DNA from: Prosopocoilus inquinatus
Lineage: Eukaryota; Arthropoda; Insecta; Coleoptera; Lucanidae
Assembly: GCA_036172665.1 (NCBI GenBank)
Contig: JAYKNF010000014.1
Coordinates: 2,593,001-2,657,000 of the forward strand
Direction: 5' to 3'
DNA: 64,000 bases
The notes under the pieces are model-generated. The model made no database searches and was not told where the DNA came from. It was given only the letters and a program-made list of their open reading frames with translations. Position numbers and translations under genes: made by a program. Positions 50,501-63,333 of this stretch are shown here, piece after piece. The number at the start of each line of letters is the position of its first letter. The first letter of the stretch is position 1.

Positions 50501-53500
50501 ATGAGTAAGGATCGATTAGATACATCACAGGAACAACGCTAATACGTGTTGTTTCGTTCAAAACTATTTCCAGCTTCTGCTGTGTCCAAAAACTTTGTAT
50601 CTCACATCAGACTTACTGGAGTGTATCCAAACGTTAAATAACATGTTAGATAAGTAAGGATCGTTTAGATACATCACAGGAACAACGCTAATAGGTGTTG
50701 TTTCGTTCAAAACTATTTCCAGCTCCTGCTGCGTCCCAAAACTTTGTATCTCACATCAGACACACTGGAGTCCATCTAAACGTCAAATAACATGTTAGAT
50801 AAGTAAGGATCGTTTAGATACATCACAGGAACAACGCTAATAGGTGGTGTATCGTTCAAAAGTATTTCCAGCTTCTGCTGCGTCCGAAATCTTTGTATCT
50901 CTCATCAGAGTTACTGGAGTCCACCCAAACGTCAAATAATATGATAGATGAGTAAGGATCGATTAGATACATCACAGGAACAACGCTAATACGTGTTGTT
51001 TCGTTTAAAACTATTTCCAGCTCCTGCTGCGTCCCAAAACTTTGTATCTCACATCAGACACACTGGAGTCCATCTAAACGTCAAATAACATGTTAGATAA
51101 GTAAGGATCGTTTAGATACATCACAGGAACAACGCTAATAGGTGGTGTATCGTTCAAAAGTATTTCCAGCTTCTGCTGCGTCCGAAATCTTTGTATCTCT
51201 CATCAGAGTTACTGGAGTCCACCCAAACGTCAAATAACATGATAGATAAGTAAGGATCGATTAGATACAGCACAGGAACAACGCTAATACGTGTTGTTTC
51301 GTTTAAAACTATTTCCAGCTCCTGCTGCGTCCAAAAACTTTGTATCTCACATCAGAGTTACTGGAGTCCATCCAAACGTCAAATAACATGATAGATGAGT
51401 AAGGATCGATTAGATACATCACAGGAACAACGTTAATACGTGTTGTTTCGTTTAAAACTATTTCCAGCTTCGGCTGCGTCCGAGAACTTCGTATCTAAAG
51501 TCAGGGTTACTGGAGTCCATCCAAACGTCAAATAACATGATAGATAAGTAAGGATCGATTAGATACATCACAGGAACAACGCTAATGCATGTTGTTTCGT
51601 TTAAAACTATTTCTAGCTTCAGCTGCGTCCGAGAACTTCGTATCTCACATCTAAGTTACTGGAGTCCATCGTAACGCCAAATAACATGATAGATGAGTAA
51701 GGATCGATTAGATACAGCACAGGAACAACGCTAATACGTGTTGTTTCGTTTAAAACTATTTCCAGCTCCTGCTGCGTCCAAAAACTTTGTATCTCACATC
51801 AGACTTACTGGAGTGTATCCAAACGTTAAATAACATGTTAGATAAGTAAGGATCGTTTAGATACATCACAGGAACAACGCTAATAGGTGTTGTTTCGTTC
51901 AAAACTATTTCCAGCTTCTGCTGCTTCCGAAATCTTTGTATCTCTCATCCTAGTTACTGGAGTCCATCCAAACGTCAAATAACATGATAGATGAGTAAGG
52001 ATCGATTAGATACATCACAGGAACAACGCTAATACGAGTTATTTCGTTTAATACTATTTCCAGCTTCTGCTGCGTTCGGAAACGTCGTATCTCACATCAG
52101 AGTTACTGGAGTCCATCGAAACGTCAAATAACATGATAGATGAGTAAGGATCGATTAGATACATCACAGGAACAACGCTAATGCCTGTTGCTTCGTTTAA
52201 AACTATTTCCAGCTTCTGCTGCGTCCGAGAACTTCGTATCTCACGTCAGGGTTACTGGAGTCCATCCAAACGTCAAATATCATGATAGATAAGTAAGGAT
52301 CGATTAGATACAGCACAGGAACAACGCTAATACGTGTTGTTTCGTTTAAAACTATTTCCAGCTCCTGCTGCGTCCCAAAACTTTGTATCTCACATCAGAC
52401 TCACTGGAGTCCACCCAAACGTCAAATAACATGATAGATGAGTAAGGATCGATTAGATACATCACAGGAACAACGCTAATACGTGTTGTTTCGTTTAAAA
52501 CTATTTCCAGCTTCTGCTGCGTCCGAAAACGTCGTATCTCACATCAGAGTTACTGGAGTCCATCCAAACGTCAAATAACATGATAGATAAGTAAGGATCG
52601 ATTAGATACAGCACAGGAACAACGCTAATACGTGTTGTTTCGTTTAAAACTATTTCCAGCTCCTGCTGCGTCCAAAAACTTTTTATCTCACATCAGAGTT
52701 ACTGGAGTCCATCCAAACGTCAAATAACATGATAGATGAGTAAGGATCGATTAGATACATCACCGGAACAACGCTAATACGTGTTGTTTCGTTTAAAACT
52801 ATTTCCAGCTTCTGCTGCGTCCGAAAACGTCGTATCTCACATCAGAGTTACTGGAGTCCATCCAAACGTCAAATAACATGATAGATGAGTACGGATCGAT
52901 TAGATACATCACCGGAACAACGCTAATACTTGTTGTTTCGTTTAAAACTATTTCCAGCTTCTGCTGCGTCCGAAAACTTCGTATCTCACATCAGAGTTAC
53001 TGGAGTCCATCGATACGTCAAATAACATGATAGATAAGTAAGTATCGATTAGATACAGCACAGGAACAACGCTAATACGTGTTGTTTCGTTTAAAACTAT
53101 TTCCAGCTCCTGCTGCGTCCAAAAACTTTGTATCTCACATCAGACTTACTGGAGTCCATCCAAACGTCAAATAACATGTTAGATAAGTAAGGATCGTTTA
53201 GATACATCACAGGAACAACGCTAATACGTGTTTTTTCGTTCAAAACTATTTCCAGCTTCTGCTGCGTCCGATAACTTTGTATCTCACATCAGAGTTACTG
53301 GAGTCTGTCCAAACGTCAAATAACATGATAGATGAGTAAGGATCGATTAGATACATTACAGGAACAACGCTAATATGTGTTGTTTCGTTTAAAACTATTT
53401 CCAGCTGCTGCTGCGTCCGAAAACGTCGTATCTCACATCAGAGTTACTGGAGTCCATAGAGATGTCAAATAACATGATAGATAAGTAAGGATCGATTAGA

Positions 53501-54544
53501 TACAGCACAGGAACAACGCTAATGCGTGTTGTTTCGTTTAAAACTATTTCTAGCTTCAGCTGGTTCCGAGAACTTCGTATCTCACATCTAAGTTACTGGA
53601 GTTCATCGAAACGCCAAATAACATGATAGATGAGTAAGGATCGATTAGATACATCACAGGAACAACGCTAATGCGTGTTGTTTCGTTTAAAACTATTTCC
53701 AGCTTCTGCTGCGTCCGAAAATTTCGTATCTCACATTAGAGTTACTGGAGTCCATCGAAACGTCAAATAACATAGTAGCTAAGTAAGGATCGATTAGATA
53801 CATCACAGGAACAACGCTAATGCGTGTTGTTTCGTTCAAAACTATTTCCAGCTTCTGCTGCGTCCGAAAACGTCGTATCTCACATCAGAGTTACTGGAGC
53901 CCATCGAAACGTCAAATAACATGATAGATAAGTAAGGATCGATTAGATACAGCACAGGAACAACGCTATAACGTGTTGTTTCGTTTAAAACTATTTCCAG
54001 CTTCTGCTGCGTCCGAAAACGTCGAATCTCACATCAGAGTTTCTGGAGCCCATCGAAACGTCAAATAACATGATAGATAAGTAAGGATCGATTAGATACA
54101 TCACAGGAACATCTATTCTAAAACTATTTCCAGCTTCTGCTGCGTCCGAGAACTTCGTATCTCACGTCAGGGTTACTGGAGTCCATCCAAACGTCAAATA
54201 ACATAATAGATAAGTAAGGATCGATTAGATACAGCACAGGAACAACGCTAATACGTGTTGTTTCGTTTAAAACTATTTCCAGCTCCTGCTGCGTCCAAAA
54301 ACTTTGTATCTCACATCAGACTTACTGGAGTCCATCCAAACGTCAAATAACATGTTAGATAAGTAAGGATCGTTTAGATACATCACAGGAACAACGCTAA
54401 TACGTGTTGTTTCGTTCAAAACTATTTCCAGCTTCTACTGCGTCCGAGAACTTTGTATCTCCCATCAGAGTTACTGGAGTCCGTCCAAACGTCAAATAAC
54501 ATGATAGATGAGTAAGGATCGATTAGATACATCACAGGAACAAC
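47528..54544. repeat. 7.27-kb HOR unit, copy 3 (5' end missing, otherwise complete)
   Basis: Matches 24,822-31,836 over about 7.0 kb and 32,095-36,281 at offset 15,433. Carries the 9-bp deletion (47,857) and the 16-bp deletion with filler (54,110). It lacks the 3-bp deletion seen at 30,233 in copy 1, which is therefore private to copy 1. Confidence 0.9.
54105..54124. other. 16-bp deletion with filler, copy 2
   Basis: Same structure as at 31,401 (CATCTATTCT at 54,110), 22,709 bp away. Confidence 0.88.
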
Positions 54545-56714
54545 GCTAATATGTGTTGTTTCGTTTCAAACTATTTCCAGCTGCTGCTGCGTCTGAAAAT
54601 TTCATATCTCACATTAGAGTTACTGGAGTCCATCGAAACGTCAAATAACATAGTAGCTAAGTAAGGATCGATTAGATACATCACAGGAACAACGCTAATA
54701 CGTGTTGTTTCGTTTAAAACTATTTCCAGCTCCTGCTGCGTCCGAAAACGTCGTATCTCACATCAGAGTTACTGGAGTCCATCCAAACGTCAAATAACAT
54801 GATAGATAAGTAAGGATCGATTAGATACAGCACAGGGACAACGCTAATACGTGTTGTTTCGTTTAAAACTATTTCCAGCTCCTGCTGCGTCCAAAAACTT
54901 TGTATCTCACATCAGACTTACTGGAGTGTATCCAACCGTTAAATAACATGTTAGATAAGTAAGGATCGTTTAGATACATCACAGGAACAACGCTAATAGG
55001 TGTTGTTTCGTTCAAAACTATTTCCAGCTTCTGCTGCGTCCGAAATCTTTGTATCTCTCATCCTAGTTACTGGAGTCCATCCAAACGTCAAATAACATGA
55101 TAGATGAGTAAGGATCGATTAGATACATCACAGGAACAACGCTAATACGTGTTGTTTCGTTTAAAACTATTTCCAGCTTCTGCTGCGTCCGAAAACGTCG
55201 TATCTCACATCAGAGTTACTGGAGTCCATCCAAACGTCAAATAACATGATAGATAAGTAAGGATCGATTAGATACAGCACAGGAACAACGCTAATACGTG
55301 TTGTTTCGTTTAAACCTATTTCCAGCTCCTGCTGCGTCCAAAAACTTTGTATCTCACATCAGAGTTACTGGAGTCCATCCAAACGTCAAATAACATGATA
55401 GATGAGTAAGGATCGATTAGATACATCACAGGAACAACGCTAATACGTGTTGTTTCGTTTAAAACTATTTCCAGCTTCTGCTGCGTCCGAAAACTTCGTA
55501 TCTCACATCAGAGTTACTGGAGTCCATCGAAACGTCAAATAACATGATAGATAAGTAAGTATCGATTAGATACAGCACAGGAACAACGCTAATACGTGTT
55601 GTTTCGTTTAAAACTATTTCCAGCTCCTGTTGCGTCCAAAAACTTTGTATCTCACATCAGACTTACTGGAGTCCATCCAAACGTCAAATAACATGTTAGA
55701 TAAGTAAGGATCGTTTAGATACATCACAGGAACAACGCTAATACGTGTTGTTTCGTTCAAAACTATTTCCAGCTTCTGCTGCGTCCGATAACTTTGTATC
55801 TCACATCAGAGTTACTGGAGTCTGTCCAAACGTCAAATAACATGATAGATGAGTAAGGATCGATTAGATACATTACAGGAACAACGCTAATATGTGTTGT
55901 TTCGTTTAAAACTATTTCCAGCTCCTGCTGCGTCCCAAAACTTTGTATCTCACATCAGACACACTGGAGTCCATCCAAACGTCAAATAACATGTTAGATA
56001 AGTAAGGATCGTTTAGATACATCACAGGAACAACGCTAATACGTGTTGTTTCGTTTAAAACTATTTCCAGCTCCTGCTGCGTCCAAAAACTTTGTATCTC
56101 ACATCAGACTTACTGGAGTGTATCCAAACGTTAAATAACATGTTAGATAAGGAAGGATCGTTTAGATACATCACAGGAACAACGCTAATAGGTGTTGTTT
56201 CGTTCAAAACTATTTCCAGCTTCTGCTGCGTCCGAAATCTTTGTATCTCTCATCCTAGTTACTGGAGTCCATCCAAACGTCAAATAACATGATAGATGAG
56301 TAAGGATCGATTAGATACATTACAGGAACAACGCTAATATGTGTTGTTTCGTTTAAAACTATTTCCAGCTGCTGCTGCGTCCGAAAACGTCGTATCTCAC
56401 ATCAGAGTTACTGGAGTCCATCGAAATGTCAAATAACATGATAGATAAGTAAGGATCGATTAGATACAGCACAGGAACAACGCTAATGCGTGTTGTTTCG
56501 TTCAAAACTATTTCCAGCTTCTGCTGCGTCCGAAAACGTCGAATCTCACATCAGAGTTACTGGAGCCCATCGAAACGTCAAATAACATGATAGATAAGTA
56601 AGGATCGATTAGATACATCACAGGAACATCGCTAATGCGTGTTTTTTCGTTTAAAACTATTTCCAGCTTCTGCTGCGTCCGAAAACGTCGTATCTCACAT
56701 CAGAGTTACTGGAG
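54416..56714. repeat. Module Q, copy 3
   Basis: Partner of 40,191-42,489 at offset 14,225. Core at 55,666-56,628. GTTTTTTCG near 56,643 is a private change. Confidence 0.85.
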
Positions 56715-57130
56715 TCCATCCAAACGTCAAATAACATGATAGATGAGTAAGGATCGATTAGATACATCACAGGAACAACGCTAATACGTGTTGTTTCGTT
56801 TAAAACTATTTCCAGCTCCTGCTGCGTCCCAAAACTTTGTATCTCACATCAGACACACTGGAGTCCATCTAAACGTCAAATAACATGTTAGATAAGTAAG
56901 GATCGTTTAGATACATCACAGGAACAACGCTAATAGGTGGTGTATCGTTCAAAAGTATTTCCAGCTTCTTCTGCGTCCGAAATCTTTGTATCTCTCATCA
57001 GAGTTACTGGAGTCCACCCAAACGTCAAATAACATGATAGATAAGTAAGGATCGATTAGATACAGCACAGGAACAACGCTAATACGTGTTGTTTCGTTTA
57101 AAACTATTTCCAGCTCCTGCTGCGTCCAAA
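56715..57130. repeat. Linker L, copy 2
   Basis: Partner of 42,490-42,905, including the CTTCTTCTGCG variant. Confidence 0.78.
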
Positions 57131-58863
57131 AACTTTGTATCTCACATCAGAGTTACTGGAGTCCATCCAAACGTCAAATAACATGATAGATGAGTAAGGA
57201 TCGATTAGATACATCACAGGAACAACGCTAATACGTGTTGTTTCGTTTAAAACTATTTCCAGCTTCGGCTGCGTCCGAGAACTTCGTATCTAAAGTCAGG
57301 GTTACTGGAGTCCATCCAAACGTCAAATAACATGATAGATAAGTAAGGATCGATTAGATACATCACAGGAACAACGCTAATGCATGTTGTTTCGTTTAAA
57401 ACTATTTCTAGCTTCAGCTGCGTCCGATAACTTCGTATCTCACATCTAAGTTACTGGAGTCCATCGTAACGCCAAATAACATGATAGATGAGTAAGGATC
57501 GATTAGATACAGCACAGGAACAACGCTAATACGTGTTGTTTCGTTTAAAACTATTTCCAGCTCCTGCTGCGTCCAAAAACTTTGTATCTCACATCAGACT
57601 TACTGGAGTGTATCCAAACGTTAAATAACATGTTAGATAAGTAAGGATCGTTTAGATACATCACAGGAACAACGCTAATAGGTGTTGTTTCGTTCAAAAC
57701 TATTTCCAGCTTCTGCTGCGTCCGAAATCTTTGTATCTCTCATCCTAGTTACTGGAGTCCATCCAAACGTCAAATAACATGATAGATGAGTAAGGATCGA
57801 TAAGATACATCACAGGAACAACGCTAATACGTGTTATTTCGTTTAAAACTATTTCCAGCTTCTGCTGCGTCCGAAAACGTCGTATCTCACATCAGAGTTA
57901 CTGGAGTCCATCCAAACGTCAAATAACATGTTAGATAAGTAAGGATCGTTTAGATACATCACAGGAACAACGCTAATACGTGTTGTTTCGTTCAAAACTA
58001 TTTCCAGCTTCTGCTGCGTCCGATAACTTTGTATCTCACATCAGAGTTACTGGAGTCTGTCCAAACGTCAAATAACATGATAGATGAGTAAGGATCGATT
58101 AGATACATTACAGGAACAACGCTAATATGTGTTGTTTCGTTTAAAACTATTTCCAGCTCCTGCTGCGTCCCAAAACTTTGTATCTCACATCAGACACACT
58201 GGAGTCCATCCAAACGTCAAATAACATGTTAGATAAGTAAGGATCGTTTAGATACATCACAGGAACAACGCTAATACGTGTTGTTTCGTTTAAAACTATT
58301 TCCAGCTCCTGCTGCGTCCAAAAACTTTGTATCTCACATCAGACTTACTGGAGTGTATCCAAACGTTAAATAACATGTTAGATAAGGAAGGATCGTTTAG
58401 ATACATCACAGGAACAACGCTAATAGGTGTTGTTTCGTTCAAAACTATTTCCAGCTTCTGCTGCGTCCGAAATCTTTGTATCTCTCATCCTAGTTACTGG
58501 AGTCCATCCAAACGTCAAATAACATGATAGATGAGTAAGGATCGATTAGATACATTACAGGAACAACGCTAATATGTGTTGTTTCGTTTAAAACTATTTC
58601 CAGCTGCTGCTGCGTCCGAAAACGTCGTATCTCACATCAGAGTTACTGGAGTCCATCGAAATGTCAAATAACATGATAGATAAGTAAGGATCGATTAGAT
58701 ACAGCACAGGAACAACGCTAATGCGTGTTGTTTCGTTCAAAACTATTTCCAGCTTCTGCTGCGTCCGAAAACGTCGAATCTCACATCAGAGTTACTGGAG
58801 CCCATCGAAACGTCAAATAACATGATAGATAAGTAAGGATCGATTAGATACATCACAGGAACA
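57131..58863. repeat. Module P, copy 3
   Basis: Partner of 42,906-44,638 at offset 14,225. Core at 57,901-58,863. Confidence 0.83.
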
Positions 58864-61120
58864 TCGCTAATGCGTGTTGTTTCGTTTAAAACTATTTCCA
58901 GCTTCTGCTGCGTCCGAAAACGTCGTATCTCACATCAGAGTTACTGGAGCCCATCGAAACGTCAAATAACATGATAGATAAGTAAGGATCTATTAGATAC
59001 AGCACAGGAACAACGCTTAAACGTGTTGTTTCGTTTAAAATTATTTCCAGCTTCTGCTGCGTCCGAAAACGTCGTATCTCACATCAGAGTTACTGGAGCC
59101 CATCGAAACGTCAAATAACATGATAGATAAGTAAGGATCGATTAGATACAGCACAGGAACAACGCTAAAACGTGTTGTTTCGTTTACAACTATTTCCAGC
59201 TCCTGCTGCGTCCGAAAACTTCGTATCTCACATCTAAGTTACTGGAGTCCATCGAAACGCCAAATAACATGATAGATGAGTAAGGATCGATTAGATACTT
59301 CACAGGAACAACGCTAATACGTGTTGTTTCGTTCAAAACTATTTCCAGCTTCTGCTGCGTCCGATAACTTTGTATCTCACATCAGAGTTACTGGAGTCTG
59401 TCCAAACGTCAAATAACATGATAGATGAGTAAGGATCGATTAGATACATTACAGGAACAACGCTAATGCATGTTGTTTCGTTTAAAACTATTTCTAGCTT
59501 CAGCTGCGTCCGAGAACTTCGTATCTCACATCTAAGTTACTGGAGTCCATCGTAACGCCAAATAACATGATAGATGAGTAAGGATCGATTAGATACATCA
59601 CAGGAACAACGCTAATGCGTGTTGTTTCGTTTAAAACTATTTCCAGCTTCTGCTGCGTCCGAGAACTTCGTATCTCACGTCAGGGTTACTGGAGTCCATC
59701 CAAACGTCAAATAACATGATAGATAAGTAAGGATCGATTAGATACAGCACAGGAACAACGCTAATACGTGTTGTTTCGTTTAAAACTATTTCCAGCTCCT
59801 GCTGCGTCCAAAAACTTTGTATCTCACATCAGACTTACTGGAGTGTATCCAAACGTTAAATAACATGTTAGATAAGTAAGGATCGTTTAGATACATCACA
59901 GGAACAACGCTAATAGGTGTTGTTTCGTTCAAAACTATTTCCAGCTTCTGCTGCGTCCGAAATCTTTGTATCTCTCATCCTAGTTACTGGAGTCCATCCA
60001 AACGTCAAATAACATGATAGATGAGTAAGGATCGATTAGATACATCACAGGAACAACGCTAATACGTGTTGTATCGTTTAATACTATTTCCAGCTTCTGC
60101 TGCGTCCGGAAACGTCGTATCTCACATCAGAGTTACTGGAGTCCATCGAAACGTCAAATAACATGATAGATGAGTAAGGATCGATTAGATACATCACAGG
60201 AACAACGCTAATGCGTGTTGTTTCGTTTAAAACTATTTCCAGCTCCTGCTGCGTCCCAAAACTTTGTATCTCACATCAGACTCACTGGAGTCCACCCAAA
60301 CGTCAAATAACATGATAGATGAGTAAGGATCGATTAGATACATCACAGGAACAACGCTAATACGTGTTGTTTCGTTTAAAACTATTTCCAGCTTCTGCTG
60401 CGTCCGAAAACGTCGTATCTCACATCAGAGTTACTGGAGTCCATCGAAATGTCAAATAACATGATAGATAAGTAAGGATCGATTAGATACAGCACAGGAA
60501 CAACGCTAATGCGTGTTGTTTCGTTCAAAACTATTTCCAGCTTCTGCTGCGTCCGAAAACGTCGAATCTCACATCAGAGTTACTGGAGCCCATCGAAACG
60601 TCAAATAACATGATAGATAAGTAAGGATCGATTAGATACATCACAGGAACAACGCTAATACGTGTTGTTTCGTTTAAAACTATTTCCAGCTCCTGCTGCG
60701 TCCAAAAACTTTGTATCTCACATCAGACTTACTGGAGTCCATCCAAACGTCAAATAACATGTTAGATAATTAAGGATCGTTTAGATACATCACAGGAACA
60801 ACGCTAATACGTGTTGTTTCGTTCAAAACTATTTCCAGCTTCTGCTGCGTCCGATAACTTTGTATCTCACATCAGAGTTACTGGAGTCTGTCCAAACGTC
60901 AAATAACATGATAGATGAGTAAGGATCGATTAGATACATTACAGGAACAACGCTAATATGTGTTGTTTCGTTTAAAACTATTTCCAGCTCCTGCTGCGTC
61001 CAAAAACTTTGTATCTCACATCAGACTTACTGGAGTCCATCCAAACGTCAAATAACATTTTAGATAAGTAAGGATCGTTTAGATACATCACAGGAACAAC
61101 GCTAATACGTGTTGTTTCGT
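58864..61120. repeat. Module R, copy 2
   Basis: Partner of 44,639-46,895. Q + L + P + R from 54,416 to 61,120 sums to 6,705 bp, which is exactly 45 monomers, the HOR period. Confidence 0.83.
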
Positions 61121-63333
61121 TCAAAACTACTTCCAGCTTCTACTGCGTCCGAGAACTTTGTATCTCCCATCAGAGTTACTGGAGTCCGTCCAAACGTCAA
61201 ATAACATGATAGATGAGTAAGGATCGATTAGATACATCACAGGAACAACGCTAATATGTGTTGTTTCGTTTCAAACTATTTCCAGCTGCTGCTGCGTCTG
61301 AAAATTTCATATCTCACATTAGAGTTACTGGAGTCCATCGAAACGTCAAATAACATAGTAGCTAAGTAAGGATCGATTAGATACATCACAGGAACAACGC
61401 TAATACGTGTTGTTTCGTTTAAAACTATTTCCAGCTCCTGCTGCGTCCGAAAACGTCGTATCTCACATCAGAGTTACTGGAGTCCATCCAAACGTCAAAT
61501 AACATGATAGATAAGTAAGGATCGATTAGATACAGCACAGGGACAACGCTAATACGTGTTGTTTCGTTTAAAACTATTTCCAGCTCCTGCTGCGTCCAAA
61601 AACTTTGTATCTCACATCAGACTTACTGGAGTGTATCCAAACGTTAAATAACATGTTAGATAAGTAAGGATCGTTTAGATACATCACAGGAACAACGCTA
61701 ATAGGTGTTGTTTCGTTCAAAACTATTTCCAGCTTCTGCTGCGTCCGAAATCTTTGTATCTCTCATCCTAGTTACTGGAGTCCATCCAAACGTCAAATAA
61801 CATGATAGATGAGTAAGGATCGATTAGATACATCACAGGAACAACGCTAATACGTGTTGTTTCGTTTAAAACTATTTCCAGCTTCTGCTGCGTCCGAAAA
61901 CGTCGTATCTCACATCAGAGTTACTGGAGTCCATCCAAACGTCAAATAACATCATAGATAAGTAAGGATCGATTAGATACAGCACAGGAACAACGCTAAT
62001 ACGTGTTGTTTCGTTTAAAACTATTTCCAGCTCCTGCTGCGTCCAAAAACTTTGTATCTCACATCAGAGTTACTGGAGTCCATCCAAACGTCAAATAACA
62101 TGATAGATGAGTAAGGATCGATTAGATACATCACAGGAACAACGCTAATACGTGTTGTTTCGTTTAAAACTATTTCCAGCTTCTGCTGCGTCCGAAAACT
62201 TCGTATCTCACATCAGAGTTACTGGAGTCCATCGAAACGTCAAATAACATGATAGATAAGTAAGTATCGATTAGATACAGCACAGGAACAACGCTAATAC
62301 GTGTTGTTTCGTTTAAAACTATTTCCAGCTCCTGTTGCGTCCAAAAACTTTGTATCTCACATCAGACTTACTGGAGTCCATCCAAACGTCAAATAACATG
62401 TTAGATAAGTAAGGATCGTTTAGATACATCACAGGAACAACGCTAATACGTGTTGTTTCGTTCAAAACTATTTCCAGCTTCTGCTGCGTCCGATAACTTT
62501 GTATCTCACATCAGAGTTACTGGAGTCTGTCCAAACGTCAAATAACATGATAGATGAGTAAGGATCGATTAGATACATTACAGGAACAACGCTAATATGT
62601 GTTGTTTCGTTTAAAACTATTTCCAGCTCCTGCTGCGTCCCAAAACTTTGTATCTCACATCAGACACACTGGAGTCCATCCAAACGTCAAATAACATGTT
62701 AGATAAGTAAGGATCGTTTAGATACATCACAGGAACAACGCTAATACGTGTTGTTTCGTTTAAAACTATTTCCAGCTCCTGCTGCGTCCAAAAACTTTGT
62801 ATCTCACATCAGACTTACTGGAGTGTATCCAAACGTTAAATAACATGTTAGATAAGGAAGGATCGTTTAGATACATCACAGGAACAACGCTAATAGGTGT
62901 TGTTTCGTTCAAAACTATTTCCAGCTTCTGCTGCGTCCGAAATCTTTGTATCTCTCATCCTAGTTACTGGAGTCCATCCAAACGTCAAATAACATGATAG
63001 ATGAGTAAGGATCGATTAGATACATTACAGGAACAACGCTAATATGTGTTGTTTCGTTTAAAACTATTTCCAGCTGCTGCTGCGTCCGAAAACGTCGTAT
63101 CTCACATCAGAGTTACTGGAGTCCATCGAAATGTCAAATAACATGATAGATAAGTAAGGATCGATTAGATACAGCACAGGAACAACGCTAATGCGTGTTG
63201 TTTCGTTCAAAACTATTTCCAGCTTCTGCTGCGTCCGAAAACGTCGAATCTCACATCAGAGTTACTGGAGCCCATCGAAACGTCAAATAACATGATAGAT
63301 AAGTAAGGATCGATTAGATACATCACAGGAACA
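61121..63333. repeat. Module Q, copy 4
   Basis: Matches 54,416 onward at 6,705 bp. The core is at 62,371-63,333. After the core it continues as R rather than L. Confidence 0.83.
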
